A stretch of DNA of 64,000 bases. It comes from Acidobacteriaceae bacterium (GTDB taxonomy: Bacteria > Acidobacteriota > Terriglobia > Terriglobales > Acidobacteriaceae). Position 1 is the first letter of the stretch. Each line of letters begins with the position of its first letter. This document shows positions 8,254 to 16,527 of the stretch, piece after piece. A program made the position numbers and the translations under genes. The notes below the pieces were generated by a model, which was not told where the DNA came from, searched no databases, and saw nothing but the letters and a program-made list of their open reading frames with translations. The stretch spans positions 1 through 64,000 of the forward strand of contig CAHJWI010000006.1 of NCBI GenBank assembly GCA_903642225.1. Direction: 5' to 3'.

Positions 8254-9447
8254 CTAAGCCGTCAAAGTCACCAGCGCGGGCACCGCAGGCACACTCTCCA
8301 CCGTGCGCTTCAACTGCCCGCACGCCGCATAGATGTCCCGCCCGCGCGGCCGGCGAATGTACGTCGGAATCCCACCCGCAATCAGCGCCTTCTGGAAGCG
8401 GTCCACATCCTCCGGCAAGGGCTGCGTATAAGCAATGCCCGGCCCCGGGTTCCACACAATCAGGTTTACCTTGCTGGTAATGCCGCGCAGCAGTGCAAGC
8501 ACCTCCGCAGCATGCTCCGGCTGGTCGTTGATGCCGCCCAGCAACACGTACTCAAACGTGATCCAGTCGCGCTTGCCCAACGGCAGCGTTTGCAACGCCG
8601 CCAGCAGGTCGGCAATCTTCCATTTCTTTGTAATCGGCATCACGGCCTCGCGCACCGTGTCATTGCTTGCATTCAGGCTAAGTGCCAGCCGTGGCCGCAC
8701 CGCCTCCTGCGCAAACCGCCGGATCGCCGGCTCAATGCCGCTCGTCGATACTGTCATCCGCGACTCCGGCAGATTCATGCCTTCCACCAGCAACCGCACC
8801 GCATCCATAAACGCGTCGTAATTCAGGAATGGCTCGCCCATACCCATAAACACCAGGTTGATGCGATCCTTGCCGATATGGATGCGGTGCCGCGATAGCA
8901 CTGCAGCGACCTGCCCCGCGATTTCTCCCGCGGTCAGGTTACGCCGGATGCCCAGCTTCGCCGTCAGGCAAAACTGGCAGTTCACCGCGCACCCCACCTG
9001 CGAGCTCACGCAAATAGTCGCGCGGTGATACCCCTTCTCCGCCAGCGCGCCCTGGTTGCGTGGGTCCACCGGCTTGCGCAGGCTGTGCGTCCGTACGTGC
9101 CGCTGGTCCGCCGCGACAACGGAAGGCGGATCCTCCTCCGCGGCCTCCACACCGTTACCGTCCGGCATCCAAACCGTCTCGACGGTTTCGCCATCGGCCA
9201 TCTGCATCAGGTAGCGCTCGGTACCATCCACGCTGGTCGCGCTCTGGATAATCTGTGGCAACCCCACCGTATCGCTCTCAGCCAGCCTGGAGCGCAACGC
9301 CGCGGGGAACGTCGTCACCTCATCCAGCGACTGCACCCGCTGTCGATATAGCGCCTCCCACAACTGCCGCGCACGATATGGCTTCTCGCCCAAATGGGCA
9401 AGGTGCTCCGTCAGTTGCGGCAGTGTCTGTCCAAAGAGTGCGGCCAT
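8254..9447 (-). CDS. rlmN: Dual-specificity RNA methyltransferase RlmN
   Basis: 397-residue radical-SAM enzyme that methylates C2 of A2503 in 23S rRNA and probably A37 of some tRNAs. The SAM iron-sulfur motif is CAVNCQFC, preceded by VSSQVGC, and the usual MGMGEPF(L)N motif follows as FMGMGEPFLNYD. The N-terminal helical domain is present (EKPYRARQLWEALY). Between the ETVWMPDG segment and the radical-SAM core there is a lineage-specific Glu/Asp/Arg-rich insertion of about 40 residues, which explains the length above the usual 350-380. The start MAALFGQTL is the first ATG of the frame. Confidence 0.95.
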   Translation of the reverse strand: MAALFGQTLPQLTEHLAHLGEKPYRARQLWEALYRQRVQSLDEVTTFPAALRSRLAESDTVGLPQIIQSATSVDGTERYLMQMADGETVETVWMPDGNGVEAAEEDPPSVVAADQRHVRTHSLRKPVDPRNQGALAEKGYHRATICVSSQVGCAVNCQFCLTAKLGIRRNLTAGEIAGQVAAVLSRHRIHIGKDRINLVFMGMGEPFLNYDAFMDAVRLLVEGMNLPESRMTVSTSGIEPAIRRFAQEAVRPRLALSLNASNDTVREAVMPITKKWKIADLLAALQTLPLGKRDWITFEYVLLGGINDQPEHAAEVLALLRGITSKVNLIVWNPGPGIAYTQPLPEDVDRFQKALIAGGIPTYIRRPRGRDIYAACGQLKRTVESVPAVPALVTLTA

Positions 9448-9500
9448 CGCACCTTAAGGATACCGGGTTCAGGAACGGCGTGCCTTCAAGCCTTGAGGGT

Positions 9501-10010
9501 TTAGAAGAACCGAAATACCAGCCCGGTTGCGATGTGAAACTGCGAGTTCGGAATCCCGTCGATCTCGCCCACGCCGATCTCCACCATGCGCCAGTCCACG
9601 TGCGGCAAAAACGTCAGGTCCACGCCGCCGTTCACCTCATACGCCAGCTTGTACCCGGGCTGCACCGATGCGGACGCCGTGCTCAGCTTTGCCACGCCGC
9701 CGTTCAGTTGCACATACGGCTTGATCGGTAGAATCGGTGGCTTGGCCGCCAGCCGCACGCCCACCAGGATTTTGCTTAGCTTCTCATTGTCCTTTGAAAC
9801 GATCGACCCACGCACGTCGGTCCCCGCTCGAATGGGTCCCAGCTTGAAGAAGTCGTCATACAGCCCAAACGTGCCGCCCGTGAGGAATGTGCTCGTCTGC
9901 GTCTGGTCATTCGCCTCAAAATTTCCATACAGCGCCAACTGCGCACGTGCGGAACCACAACAGAGCAGCAGGAAACAGGCAGCGATGCAAGTGCGGACAG
10001 GGTTGAGCAT
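9501..10010 (-). CDS. Outer-membrane beta-barrel-like protein
   Basis: 169-residue exported protein with an obvious signal peptide (residues 1-23, MLNPVRTCIAACFLLLCCGSARA) and a mature part of alternating polar and aromatic strands ending in HIATGLVFRFF, the terminal Phe expected for BAM-dependent outer-membrane insertion. It looks like a small eight-stranded barrel of the OmpA/OmpW-like type; no enzymatic motif is seen. The frame runs open far upstream into the RNB gene, but the signal peptide fixes the start at 10010. It follows the RNB-domain gene by 101 bases on the same strand and may be cotranscribed with it. Confidence 0.75.
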   Translation of the reverse strand: MLNPVRTCIAACFLLLCCGSARAQLALYGNFEANDQTQTSTFLTGGTFGLYDDFFKLGPIRAGTDVRGSIVSKDNEKLSKILVGVRLAAKPPILPIKPYVQLNGGVAKLSTASASVQPGYKLAYEVNGGVDLTFLPHVDWRMVEIGVGEIDGIPNSQFHIATGLVFRFF

Positions 10011-10111
10011 CTTCAAACGGTAGTCGCATCGCGTCCGCTGCCCAATAGCAATTTCAGGTGAGAACCACGCCGAATACCCGCGCAACCACGAAGGCTGATG
10101 CCACCTGGGAG

Positions 10112-11719
10112 CTAACTCGCTGCACTGCCGACACGCTGAAAGTCGATGAACGCCTTTGCCGCATCGGTATGCACCAGCTGCACGCGTACGCGGTCGCCGA
10201 CATCCAGGGCTTTCACCCCCGGCGTCGCATTTGGGTGTAGAAGCATGCCCTCGATCGGCGGCGACAGCACCCGCACAAACGTGCCTTTTGGCCCGGCACC
10301 GGTCACGATGGCATCGAACTGCTGGCCGACGTGGCTCGCCATCGCCAGCGCCTGCGCGCGCTTCGTCATGGCCCGCTCCACCTTGCGCGCGGCGCTGTCC
10401 CGCTCGTTGCAGTGGGCCGCAATCGCCGTCAGTTCGTCGTCGGTGTACGGTGCCGGCTGGTTTCCAAGCAGCGCATGCAGAACGCGCTGCGTTACCAGGT
10501 CCGCAAATCGCCGGTTGGGTGCGGTTGAGTGCGAATAGTCCTGCGCGGCCAGAGCGAAATGTGAAGGCGGGTCCGGATCGTCGCCCTTCACCAGCACATA
10601 CTCCCCTGCGCCCATCAGCTTGATGACTGCCAGCGCCAGGTCCGGGTAGTGGTCCGGATCCTTCGCACGCTCCGCCGCCAGCGCGCGGTTCAGAGCTCCG
10701 CTGTCGGGAGCATCCGGCAGCGCCTCGCCCTTGGTCTGCAGCAGCGCCACGATCCGCGCCCACCTCTCCGGCGACCGCACCACTCGTCGCAGCGCGCTCC
10801 GCTTGCCATCCCGCAGCATTTTCGCCGCAGTCTCATTCGCGGCAATCATCAGGTCTTCAATCAGGTCCATCGCCGTGTTGTGCAGCGACGTCTCGATCGA
10901 CTGCACAACACCGTCGGCGACAACGGGCTGCGCCTCTGCCCGACGAAAATCCAGCGCTCCTGCCGTCTGTCGATACGTGCGGATCCGGTGCGCCGCTTTT
11001 TCCTGCAACTGCAGTTGATTCACAAGTTTCGGCGACAACGTTTCGACGGTGCTCGAAGTCTCATCTGCGTGGGTCTCCCCTGTTTTGACACCCGTCAAAA
11101 TATCCCGATCTGCGCTCGAAAAACCGTCCAGCAGCGGCCCGATCCGGCTGTACGTCAGCTGCAACGTGTTCCTTACCTGCGCCGCAAAAATGCTCGAACC
11201 GCTTAGTGACCCGTCCGCAGCCACGGCAAACTCCGCTACCAGCGCATTCCGATCCTCGTTCGGGTTCAACGACGTCAACCCGGTCGACAGTTCCACCGGC
11301 AGCATCGGAAAATTGTGCGCCGGCGTGTAAATCGTCTGCGTCTGCCGCGCCGCAAACACGTCCAGCGGCGAACCCTTCGGCACCGTCAGCGCCACATCCG
11401 CTATGCCGATCCGCACGCGTATCGCATCCCCCACCTGCTCCGCCCACTCAATCTGGTCCAGGTCCCGCGATGTATCGTTGTCAATGGACGACCACGGCAG
11501 CGCACGCAAATCAAGCGTATCCGCAGGCACGGGCGGCGCGGCTAAAATCGCCGCCAGTTGCTCCTCTGACCCCGGCACAGGTGAGAGGTCAAAGCCGTCC
11601 TGCTGCACCTCCTGCATGGCTGCGGCGGCTAAATCAAACGGAGCATAAGGGTGGGCTGATGCACCACTGTTACTCGATGTGGGCAGGTTGTGGGCGTGAG
11701 TCTCTGTCGATTCCGGCAT
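10112..11719 (-). CDS. RNB-domain 3'-5' exoribonuclease (RNase II/R family)
   Basis: 535-residue RNB-family protein, much shorter than RNase II (about 640) or RNase R (about 810). The RNB domain starts near residue 60 with SSIDNDTSRDLDQIEWAE, the metal-binding aspartate cluster, and its later signature is HFALAAQDYSHSTAPNRRFADLVTQRV. There are no clear N-terminal cold-shock domains; a short OB/S1-like segment follows the catalytic part (QQFDAIVTGAGPKGTFVRV). The fourth aspartate of the classical cluster is Gln here. Predicted to degrade single-stranded RNA processively. ATG at 11719 is preferred; an upstream ATG at 11800 and a very long open frame beyond it are not supported by homology. Confidence 0.85.
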   Translation of the reverse strand: MPESTETHAHNLPTSSNSGASAHPYAPFDLAAAAMQEVQQDGFDLSPVPGSEEQLAAILAAPPVPADTLDLRALPWSSIDNDTSRDLDQIEWAEQVGDAIRVRIGIADVALTVPKGSPLDVFAARQTQTIYTPAHNFPMLPVELSTGLTSLNPNEDRNALVAEFAVAADGSLSGSSIFAAQVRNTLQLTYSRIGPLLDGFSSADRDILTGVKTGETHADETSSTVETLSPKLVNQLQLQEKAAHRIRTYRQTAGALDFRRAEAQPVVADGVVQSIETSLHNTAMDLIEDLMIAANETAAKMLRDGKRSALRRVVRSPERWARIVALLQTKGEALPDAPDSGALNRALAAERAKDPDHYPDLALAVIKLMGAGEYVLVKGDDPDPPSHFALAAQDYSHSTAPNRRFADLVTQRVLHALLGNQPAPYTDDELTAIAAHCNERDSAARKVERAMTKRAQALAMASHVGQQFDAIVTGAGPKGTFVRVLSPPIEGMLLHPNATPGVKALDVGDRVRVQLVHTDAAKAFIDFQRVGSAAS

Positions 11720-11833
11720 GCGCAAGCAGCCTAGCACTCCTTGAGAAGGTGCGTCTCCGGCAAGCCTCACAGGCCGTCGTACAGTGAGAGAGAAGTGCAT
11801 AGGAAGAGACTCACGATCGAGGGAACAACGTAA

Positions 11834-12778
11834 ATGCGAATTCTGATAGTCGGCGCGGGTGCGGTGGGTGGCTATTTTGGAGGACGCCTCGCATTGGCCG
11901 GCCGTGACATCACCTTCCTGGTACGCGAACAACGCGCCGAAGATCTGCGATCCGGTCTTCACCTGCGCAGTCCCCACGGCAACGTCACTCTGCAGCCCAA
12001 CCTGCTCACAGCAGCCCAGCTCGCCAGCGCACCCCAGCCGTTTGACGTCGTCCTGATCAGCACCAAGGCCTATTCGCTCACCGGGGCGATGCAGGACTTT
12101 GCACCTGCGGTTGCACCGCACACCGTCATCATTCCTCTGCTCAACGGCATGCGCCACCTGGACGACCTCTCTGCGCGCTTCGGTGCGCAGCAGGTACTCG
12201 GCGGCTCTGTCCGCATCATCGGTGATGTGGTAGACGCCAATACCATTGAACAGCGCACAGACCTCGGCGAGCTGACCTTCGGCCCACGCGCCGACGTTGC
12301 CGGCCAGAGCACCCGCTTCGATCTTCAGGCCCTCCACCGTGAGCTCTCCGCACCCGGCATGGTCACCCTGCTGGTTCCCGATGCACTCGTCATTCTGTGG
12401 CAGAAGTGGTGGATTCTGGCCAGCATGAACGGCATTTGCGCCTTGTCCGGCGGCACACTGGGTCAGGCTGCGTCCACACCGCACGGCCCACAGTTCTGCA
12501 CCGGCGTACTGCACGAATGTACGTCCATTGCGCAGAGCAACGGCTACCCACCCCAGCCACACATGCTTGCGGAACACCAGGCGCGGCTGGCAGACCTCAG
12601 CTCCCCGCTCACCACATCGATGTACCGCGACATGCAACGCGGCTTTGCCGTGGAGGCCGACCACATCTTTGGCGACCTTTTGCAACGAGCCAACGGCGTG
12701 GACGCTCCTCGTCTGCACGCTGCGTACGTCCGGCTCAAGGTCTATGAATCCATGCGAACCGCAGCCCACAACGCTTAG
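11834..12778 (+). CDS. panE: 2-dehydropantoate 2-reductase
   Basis: 314-residue ketopantoate reductase that reduces 2-dehydropantoate to pantoate with NADPH in pantothenate/CoA synthesis. The Rossmann motif is GAGAVGGYFG at residues 7-16, followed by the substrate-domain stretch WQKWWILASMNGICALSGG and a C-terminal segment with SSPLTTSMYRDMQRGFAVEADHIFGD, typical of PanE. The length matches the family. It is divergent from the RNB gene by about 115 bases and followed 79 bases later by the S9 peptidase. Other KPR-like reductases exist, so the exact substrate is inferred. Confidence 0.88.
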   Translation: MRILIVGAGAVGGYFGGRLALAGRDITFLVREQRAEDLRSGLHLRSPHGNVTLQPNLLTAAQLASAPQPFDVVLISTKAYSLTGAMQDFAPAVAPHTVIIPLLNGMRHLDDLSARFGAQQVLGGSVRIIGDVVDANTIEQRTDLGELTFGPRADVAGQSTRFDLQALHRELSAPGMVTLLVPDALVILWQKWWILASMNGICALSGGTLGQAASTPHGPQFCTGVLHECTSIAQSNGYPPQPHMLAEHQARLADLSSPLTTSMYRDMQRGFAVEADHIFGDLLQRANGVDAPRLHAAYVRLKVYESMRTAAHNA

Positions 12779-12857
12779 ATTCAGCGACCTGTACCCTAAC
12801 CGTCCGCTCGGTGCTGGCAGTACACTCGTCCACATCGCCCCGCCCAATGGAGTTTGT

Positions 12858-15044
12858 ATGTCTGTCAGAGCCTGTCTCGCCCTTCTGTGCCTCGGCGTCT
12901 CCCTGGGCCCACTCAGCGCACAACCAGCAGGCAAGAAGCTGCTCACGCTCGACCGCCTGTACAGTCTGCCTTCGCTCATCGGCACCCGGCCAGAGTTACC
13001 GCAATGGTCACCCGACAGCCGCCATCTCGCGTTTCTTTGGAACGACCAGGGCATGCCCTTTCTGGACCTCTGGGCCGTGAATACAACCGGCGGCAGCCAG
13101 CCCATTCGCCTCACGCACATGCCGCATCCAGCGGCGCCGGTCGACACCGGCACGGACGTCGCAAAGCTCCAGGCACAGGCCAGCTTCGAGACCGACCACG
13201 GCATCGCGGACGTCGCATGGTCAGCCGACAGCAAGCAAATCTTCTTCACCCTGCATGGCCACCTCTTCAGCGTCGTCCCCGGCAGCGAACCAAAGACCGT
13301 TGAGTCCAGCAGCGTTGCCACGCTTCTGCCCGCACCAACGGCTCCGGCGCTGGCCTACATCACGGCGAGCGGCGCGCTTAGCCTGCTGCAACCGGCTTCC
13401 GCCCACGCAACCCCGCTCTACACTCCTGCTGCCGACGGTCTTTCAATCGAGGAAGCGCACTGGTCGCCGGACGGCACGCAACTCGCCATCATCGAGGCTG
13501 ACAGTCGCGGTGTACCCGTCCGCGGCATCCCCGACTACCTCGCGGACGAAGCCACTCTCACAAAGGTCAAGCGACCCTTTCCCGGCGAGCCATCCGAAAC
13601 TCGCCGCCTCGGCATCGTCAGCACGGCAGGCGAACCTACCCGCTGGCTGCCTCTACCAGGCTCGCCTATGGATCTCATCTTCGGCGTATCCTGGTCGCCG
13701 GATGGCCAAAGCCTACTCGTCGATCGCAGCGACCTCTATATCAAGCATCGCCGCCTGCTACAAATCAACGTAGCCAGCGGTACCTCCACAACTCTCGTGC
13801 TGGAAGACGACCCTCAGAACGTTACAGCTGAATGGTGGTCTGCCTGGGCACCGGACGGCAAGGGCATCTATTACACGTCAGACCAGCCGCCAGCCAACGA
13901 CTACGCCGTCTTCTACAAGCCCGTCGCCAACGGTGCGCCACAATTGGCGTTAGCTGGCAACTACGCCGTCTTTTCCTCAGAAATCGCGCCGGCTGCACAT
14001 ATGCTCTTTGCCACGGCCAACCCCGATCATTCCGAGCAGCGGCAGATCATCCTGCTCGACTTGCACGGCAAGGCTGCGCCACACGTTCTGCGTTCCATGC
14101 CTGGTACCCATACCGCCGTCGCCTCGCCAAACGGAGAGCTCCTCGCAGACATCTTCTCCAGCGACACCGCTCCACCCGACCTCTACCTGCTCCACAGCGC
14201 GGACGCCACCGTTCAACGCATCACGACTTCGCCCCTGCCGGAATTCAACGACTACCAGTGGTTAGCGGCGACCTACGTCACCTTCCCCAACGTCCACGAC
14301 GGCACAATCGTTCATGCACGCATGACAAGCCCACCAATCGCAACCAACAGCAAGCCCCGCGCGGCCATTTTAGGATCGGTCTACAGCAACACCGCGCGCA
14401 ACCAGTGGGGAGGCCGCATCTACCACCCCACCTGGGGCCTCGATCAATACCTCGCGCAGCAGGGCTACGTCCTGCTCAATCCGGACATCCGTGGATCCTC
14501 CGGTTACGGTCGCGCCTTTCGCCAGCGCCTCGCGCTCGACTATGGCGGCATCGACGTCGACGATCTCTACAGCGCCGCCCAATTCCTCATCACCAGCGGC
14601 ACTGCTGATCCTCATCGCATTGGCATGTGGGGTTCAAGCTACGGTGGCCTGCTTACAACCACCTCGCTCTTCACCCATCCTGAAACGTTTCAGGCAGGCG
14701 TTGCAGGTGCACCGGCAACGAGCCTTTTCCATGCCCTTACCGGCGAAATGCGCACCATGATGGATCCGCAAACGCACACAGACGCCTATACCCACGCCTC
14801 AGCCTTTCTGAAGTCCGGTGGACTGCAGGGTCACCTGATGCTGATGCAGGGCATGCGCGACGACGTGGTGCTCTTCAAAGACTCCGTCACCCTGACGGAG
14901 CGGCTGATCCTGCAGGGCAAGGACGTCACACTCACACCTTTACCAGACGCACCCCACGGCTGGGACACGCAGGGTCTCGCTCAGACGCGCTACGCCTATC
15001 GCAAGCTGGTCGACTACTTCAACCGGTGGATTCCGCCACAGTAG
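12858..15044 (+). CDS. S9-family prolyl-oligopeptidase-like peptidase, exported
   Basis: 728-residue secreted serine peptidase of the S9 (DPP4/acylaminoacyl-peptidase) type. A signal peptide occupies residues 1-21 (ending LSAQP). A beta-propeller region with repeated WSPDG/WSADS blades extends to about residue 450. The C-terminal alpha/beta-hydrolase holds the nucleophile motif GSSYGG, the acid in MQGMRDDVVLF, and the histidine in DAPHGWD, so the triad appears complete. It probably trims peptides in the periplasm. The ATG at 12858 is the only start preceding the signal sequence; the frame is open further upstream, but there it overlaps panE. It converges on obgE with six bases between stops. 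Confidence 0.9.
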   Translation: MSVRACLALLCLGVSLGPLSAQPAGKKLLTLDRLYSLPSLIGTRPELPQWSPDSRHLAFLWNDQGMPFLDLWAVNTTGGSQPIRLTHMPHPAAPVDTGTDVAKLQAQASFETDHGIADVAWSADSKQIFFTLHGHLFSVVPGSEPKTVESSSVATLLPAPTAPALAYITASGALSLLQPASAHATPLYTPAADGLSIEEAHWSPDGTQLAIIEADSRGVPVRGIPDYLADEATLTKVKRPFPGEPSETRRLGIVSTAGEPTRWLPLPGSPMDLIFGVSWSPDGQSLLVDRSDLYIKHRRLLQINVASGTSTTLVLEDDPQNVTAEWWSAWAPDGKGIYYTSDQPPANDYAVFYKPVANGAPQLALAGNYAVFSSEIAPAAHMLFATANPDHSEQRQIILLDLHGKAAPHVLRSMPGTHTAVASPNGELLADIFSSDTAPPDLYLLHSADATVQRITTSPLPEFNDYQWLAATYVTFPNVHDGTIVHARMTSPPIATNSKPRAAILGSVYSNTARNQWGGRIYHPTWGLDQYLAQQGYVLLNPDIRGSSGYGRAFRQRLALDYGGIDVDDLYSAAQFLITSGTADPHRIGMWGSSYGGLLTTTSLFTHPETFQAGVAGAPATSLFHALTGEMRTMMDPQTHTDAYTHASAFLKSGGLQGHLMLMQGMRDDVVLFKDSVTLTERLILQGKDVTLTPLPDAPHGWDTQGLAQTRYAYRKLVDYFNRWIPPQ

Positions 15045-15050
15045 CAGCGT

Positions 15051-16163
15051 CTAAACGCCGCGCTTGGCGCTTGCAAGCGGCGGCGCGTACGGCGACCGAT
15101 GCTTCCGCGTACTCTTGGTCGCCGCCAAGGGCTCCATCGCAATCGGCTGGTTGGCGCGGTGTGCTTCTACTGCGTCCGCAATGGCGTACTTCAACGGCTC
15201 AATGCCCTCACCCGTCACCGCGCTGATCGCGTAAAACGGCAGCTTGCGCCGCTTTGCAAAGGCCGTCAGCTTCTTCAGCTTGTCGGGGTTTCCGGCGTCC
15301 ATCTTAGTCGCCACCACGATGACCGGCTTGTCCTCCAGACCATGCCCAAAGCCCTCCAACTCCGCTGAGATAGCCTTGAAGTCGTCCACCGTACTCTCGC
15401 GTCCACTGTCGTCAGACACGTCTACCAGGTGCACCAGGATGCCAGTCCGCTCGATGTGCCGAAGGAACTGGATACCCAGCCCAAGCCCCTGGCTCGCACC
15501 CTCGATCAGCCCCGGCATGTCGGCAATTACGAACGATCGCTCATGTGGAAAGTCGCCAATTTTTACCACGCCCAGGTTTGGCTCCAGCGTCGTAAACGCA
15601 TAGTTCGCAATCTTCGGCTTGGCCGCGCTGAGCCGCGAGATCAGCGTGCTTTTCCCCACGTTCGGGTAACCGACAAGGCCCACGTCTGCCAGCAATTTCA
15701 GCTCCAGCCGAAAATGCTTTTCCTCGCCTGGCCGACCCAGTTCGTGCTCACGCGGGGCCTGATGCGTACTCGTCGCAAAGTGCTGGTTGCCGCGGCCGCC
15801 ACGGCCGCCGCGCGCAATCACGATCTCTTCATCCACATGCGCAAAGTCATGGATCAGCTCACCCGTCAGCTGGTCGTACACAACGGTTCCCACCGGAACG
15901 TTCAGCACCAGATGTTCCCCCTGCGACCCGCTCATGTTACTGCCCAGGCCATGCGTTCCGCGGTCACTCTTGTACTCTGGATTGAATCGGAAATGTACCA
16001 GCGTGTTGTGCCGCTCGCTTGAACGCATAAGGACATCGCCGCCGTGGCCGCCATCGCCGCCGGAAGGTCCGCCGCGCGGCACAAACTTTTCCCGGCGAAA
16101 CGCCATGCAGCCGTTGCCGCCGTCGCCCGCCTTCACCTTGATTTTCGCTTCATCAATAAACAT
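15051..16163 (-). CDS. obgE: GTPase Obg/CgtA
   Basis: 370-residue ribosome-associated GTPase needed for 50S assembly and stress control. The Obg glycine-rich fold takes residues 1 to about 158 ([31 protein letters not shown]..., with GGRGGRGN), and the G domain follows with P-loop GYPNVGKST, switch/G3 [11 protein letters not shown]4 TKMD and G5 SAVTGEG. A short basic C-terminal tail replaces the longer extensions seen in some species. The start at MFIDEAKI matches the family; twelve codons of open frame upstream are ignored. It is divergent from the first TonB-dependent receptor, without the rplU-rpmA genes that commonly precede obgE. Confidence 0.96.
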   Translation of the reverse strand: MFIDEAKIKVKAGDGGNGCMAFRREKFVPRGGPSGGDGGHGGDVLMRSSERHNTLVHFRFNPEYKSDRGTHGLGSNMSGSQGEHLVLNVPVGTVVYDQLTGELIHDFAHVDEEIVIARGGRGGRGNQHFATSTHQAPREHELGRPGEEKHFRLELKLLADVGLVGYPNVGKSTLISRLSAAKPKIANYAFTTLEPNLGVVKIGDFPHERSFVIADMPGLIEGASQGLGLGIQFLRHIERTGILVHLVDVSDDSGRESTVDDFKAISAELEGFGHGLEDKPVIVVATKMDAGNPDKLKKLTAFAKRRKLPFYAISAVTGEGIEPLKYAIADAVEAHRANQPIAMEPLAATKSTRKHRSPYAPPLASAKRGV

Positions 16164-16527
16164 CGCGTCTCTCAGTGTACCGCCGCAGGCGCGCCACATA
16201 CCAATGGCGTTCTTTTGCGCTGGCGAATCCGCAGTGTGCGCTTGAGTACGACAGCGCAGCCCTGTAACAATCAGGTCATTCCGCGCCAGAAACGGACGCT
16301 GTTTACTAACTGTTCACACCTCTATGCGAGGCTCCTGGCTAGACGGCCAGAAATCTGCACCTAGGCCCAAACAGTGCCGCGAAAGTCGTCGAGCGATCCT
16401 CATTTGCGTACACGTCCGCAGTGGATGCGCCAACCAGGCGAACGATACTTAAGCTCAGGCGGCAAAGCCATTCGCGACAAGACATCGCAGGCATCAGCCG
16501 AAAGCCCCCACCCTATCAGGAGTTCCA
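16164..16527 (+). other. Intergenic region between obgE and the first TonB-dependent receptor
   Basis: 364 bases separate two divergent starts. A candidate plus-strand promoter lies at 16242-16270. The receptor start is preceded by AGGAG six bases before its ATG. I see no open frame with coding character, no RNA fold of a known family and no copy of the dispersed repeat. Confidence 0.5.
16242..16270 (+). promoter_or_regulatory. Candidate sigma-70 promoter for the first TonB-dependent receptor
   Basis: TTGAGT at 16242-16247 and TAACAA at 16265-16270 are separated by exactly 17 bases, leaving an untranslated leader of about 250 bases. Found by eye; other promoters nearer the gene are possible. 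Confidence 0.3.

Noticed and set aside
10011-10763. Upstream extension of the outer-membrane protein frame
   Set aside because: It overlaps the RNB gene in another frame and would place the signal peptide in the middle of the protein.
11720-13321. Very long minus-strand open frame extending the RNB gene upstream to 1069 codons
   Set aside because: It runs antisense through panE and the S9 peptidase start; the predicted residues have no RNB homology and composition is that of a shadow frame in GC-rich DNA.
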